DNA of 64,000 nucleotides, taken from positions 4,774,001-4,838,000 of the forward strand of contig NZ_CP024190.1 in NCBI RefSeq assembly GCF_003391395.1. The letters run 5' to 3'. A program made the position numbers and the translations under genes. Source of the DNA: Mycobacterium marinum (GTDB lineage Bacteria; Actinomycetota; Actinomycetes; Mycobacteriales; Mycobacteriaceae). The stretch's first letter is position 1. The number at the start of each line of letters is the position of its first letter. This document shows positions 63,984 through 64,000 of this stretch, in pieces. The notes beneath the pieces are model-generated. The model was not told the origin of the DNA. It searched no databases and saw only the letters and a program-made list of their open reading frames with translations.

Positions 63984-64000
63984 GTGTATGTTCGGCGGTG

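Noticed and set aside
1..64000. Insertion sequences, integrases, prophage genes and CRISPR arrays
   Set aside because: No transposase or integrase motif, no terminal inverted repeats with target duplications, and no regularly spaced direct repeats were seen, despite two apparent insertion regions.

Overview
The window is mycobacterial chromosome, most likely from a slow grower. The evidence is high-GC coding, the mycobactin/carboxymycobactin transporter irtAB behind IdeR-type iron boxes, a complete mce operon, the GlgE pathway genes, and a backbone that, read right to left, follows the M. tuberculosis order from ogt (Rv1316c) to irtB (Rv1349). The species cannot be fixed from sequence alone. 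Several genes are broken: three acyl-CoA ligases, an SRPBCC gene, cysM and pncB1. Some of these breaks are one-base changes in short homopolymers and could be sequence errors; the cysM and SRPBCC remnants look like genuine decay.

Layout. 1-4.4 kb: three overlapping acyl-CoA ligase genes, each disrupted, then an SRPBCC remnant and a small exported protein. 4.6-12.1 kb: a fatty/organic-acid catabolic cluster (GntR regulator, two acyl-CoA dehydrogenases, CaiB-type CoA transferase, thiolase, FabG-like SDR, APH-fold kinase) with a GntR-like palindrome in the divergent promoter. 12.1-16.9 kb: irtB and irtA, two tiny coupled ORFs, and tandem iron boxes; mbtK-mbtN, which adjoin irtA in M. tuberculosis, are absent. 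17-21.3 kb: tRNA-Leu, lprD, a DUF3817 gene, rdgB, a DUF4395 gene, rphA and the Rv1339-type cAMP phosphodiesterase.

21.3-37.4 kb is an accessory block set between Rv1339 and murI, which are neighbours in M. tuberculosis. It holds an Mce-associated protein, an MdeB-like 2-oxoacid dehydrogenase E1 with a divergent Lrp/AsnC regulator and a 15-bp palindrome, a secreted CAP-domain protein, another exported protein, and a yrbEAB-mceABCDEF-mam operon. 37.4-39.2 kb: murI, a rhomboid protease and the 3' remnant of cysM. 39.4-41.1 kb, on the opposite strand and inside the broken cysM: an ESX-type pair (a YxxxE partner and a WxG effector-like protein) followed by a four-helix membrane protein, which I read as a secreted effector/immunity module. 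Then come the 5' remnant of cysM, intact cysO and mec, a P1 peptidase, aosR and clpS.

44-64 kb is conserved backbone: pncB1 (frameshifted), dinG, glgP, glgE, glgB, a CnoX/YbbN-like thioredoxin-fold protein, fadA4, methylmalonyl-CoA epimerase, a zinc-ribbon protein, nucS, two tandem class III adenylyl cyclases, ada/alkA, ogt and a strong terminator. GlgE, GlgB and GlgP make and trim alpha-glucan. NucS, Ada-AlkA and Ogt are DNA repair proteins. The cyclases and the Rv1339-type enzyme make and degrade cAMP. Most notable: the CysO-CysM-Mec cysteine route has kept carrier, protease and its regulator but lost its synthase to an inserted ESX module.
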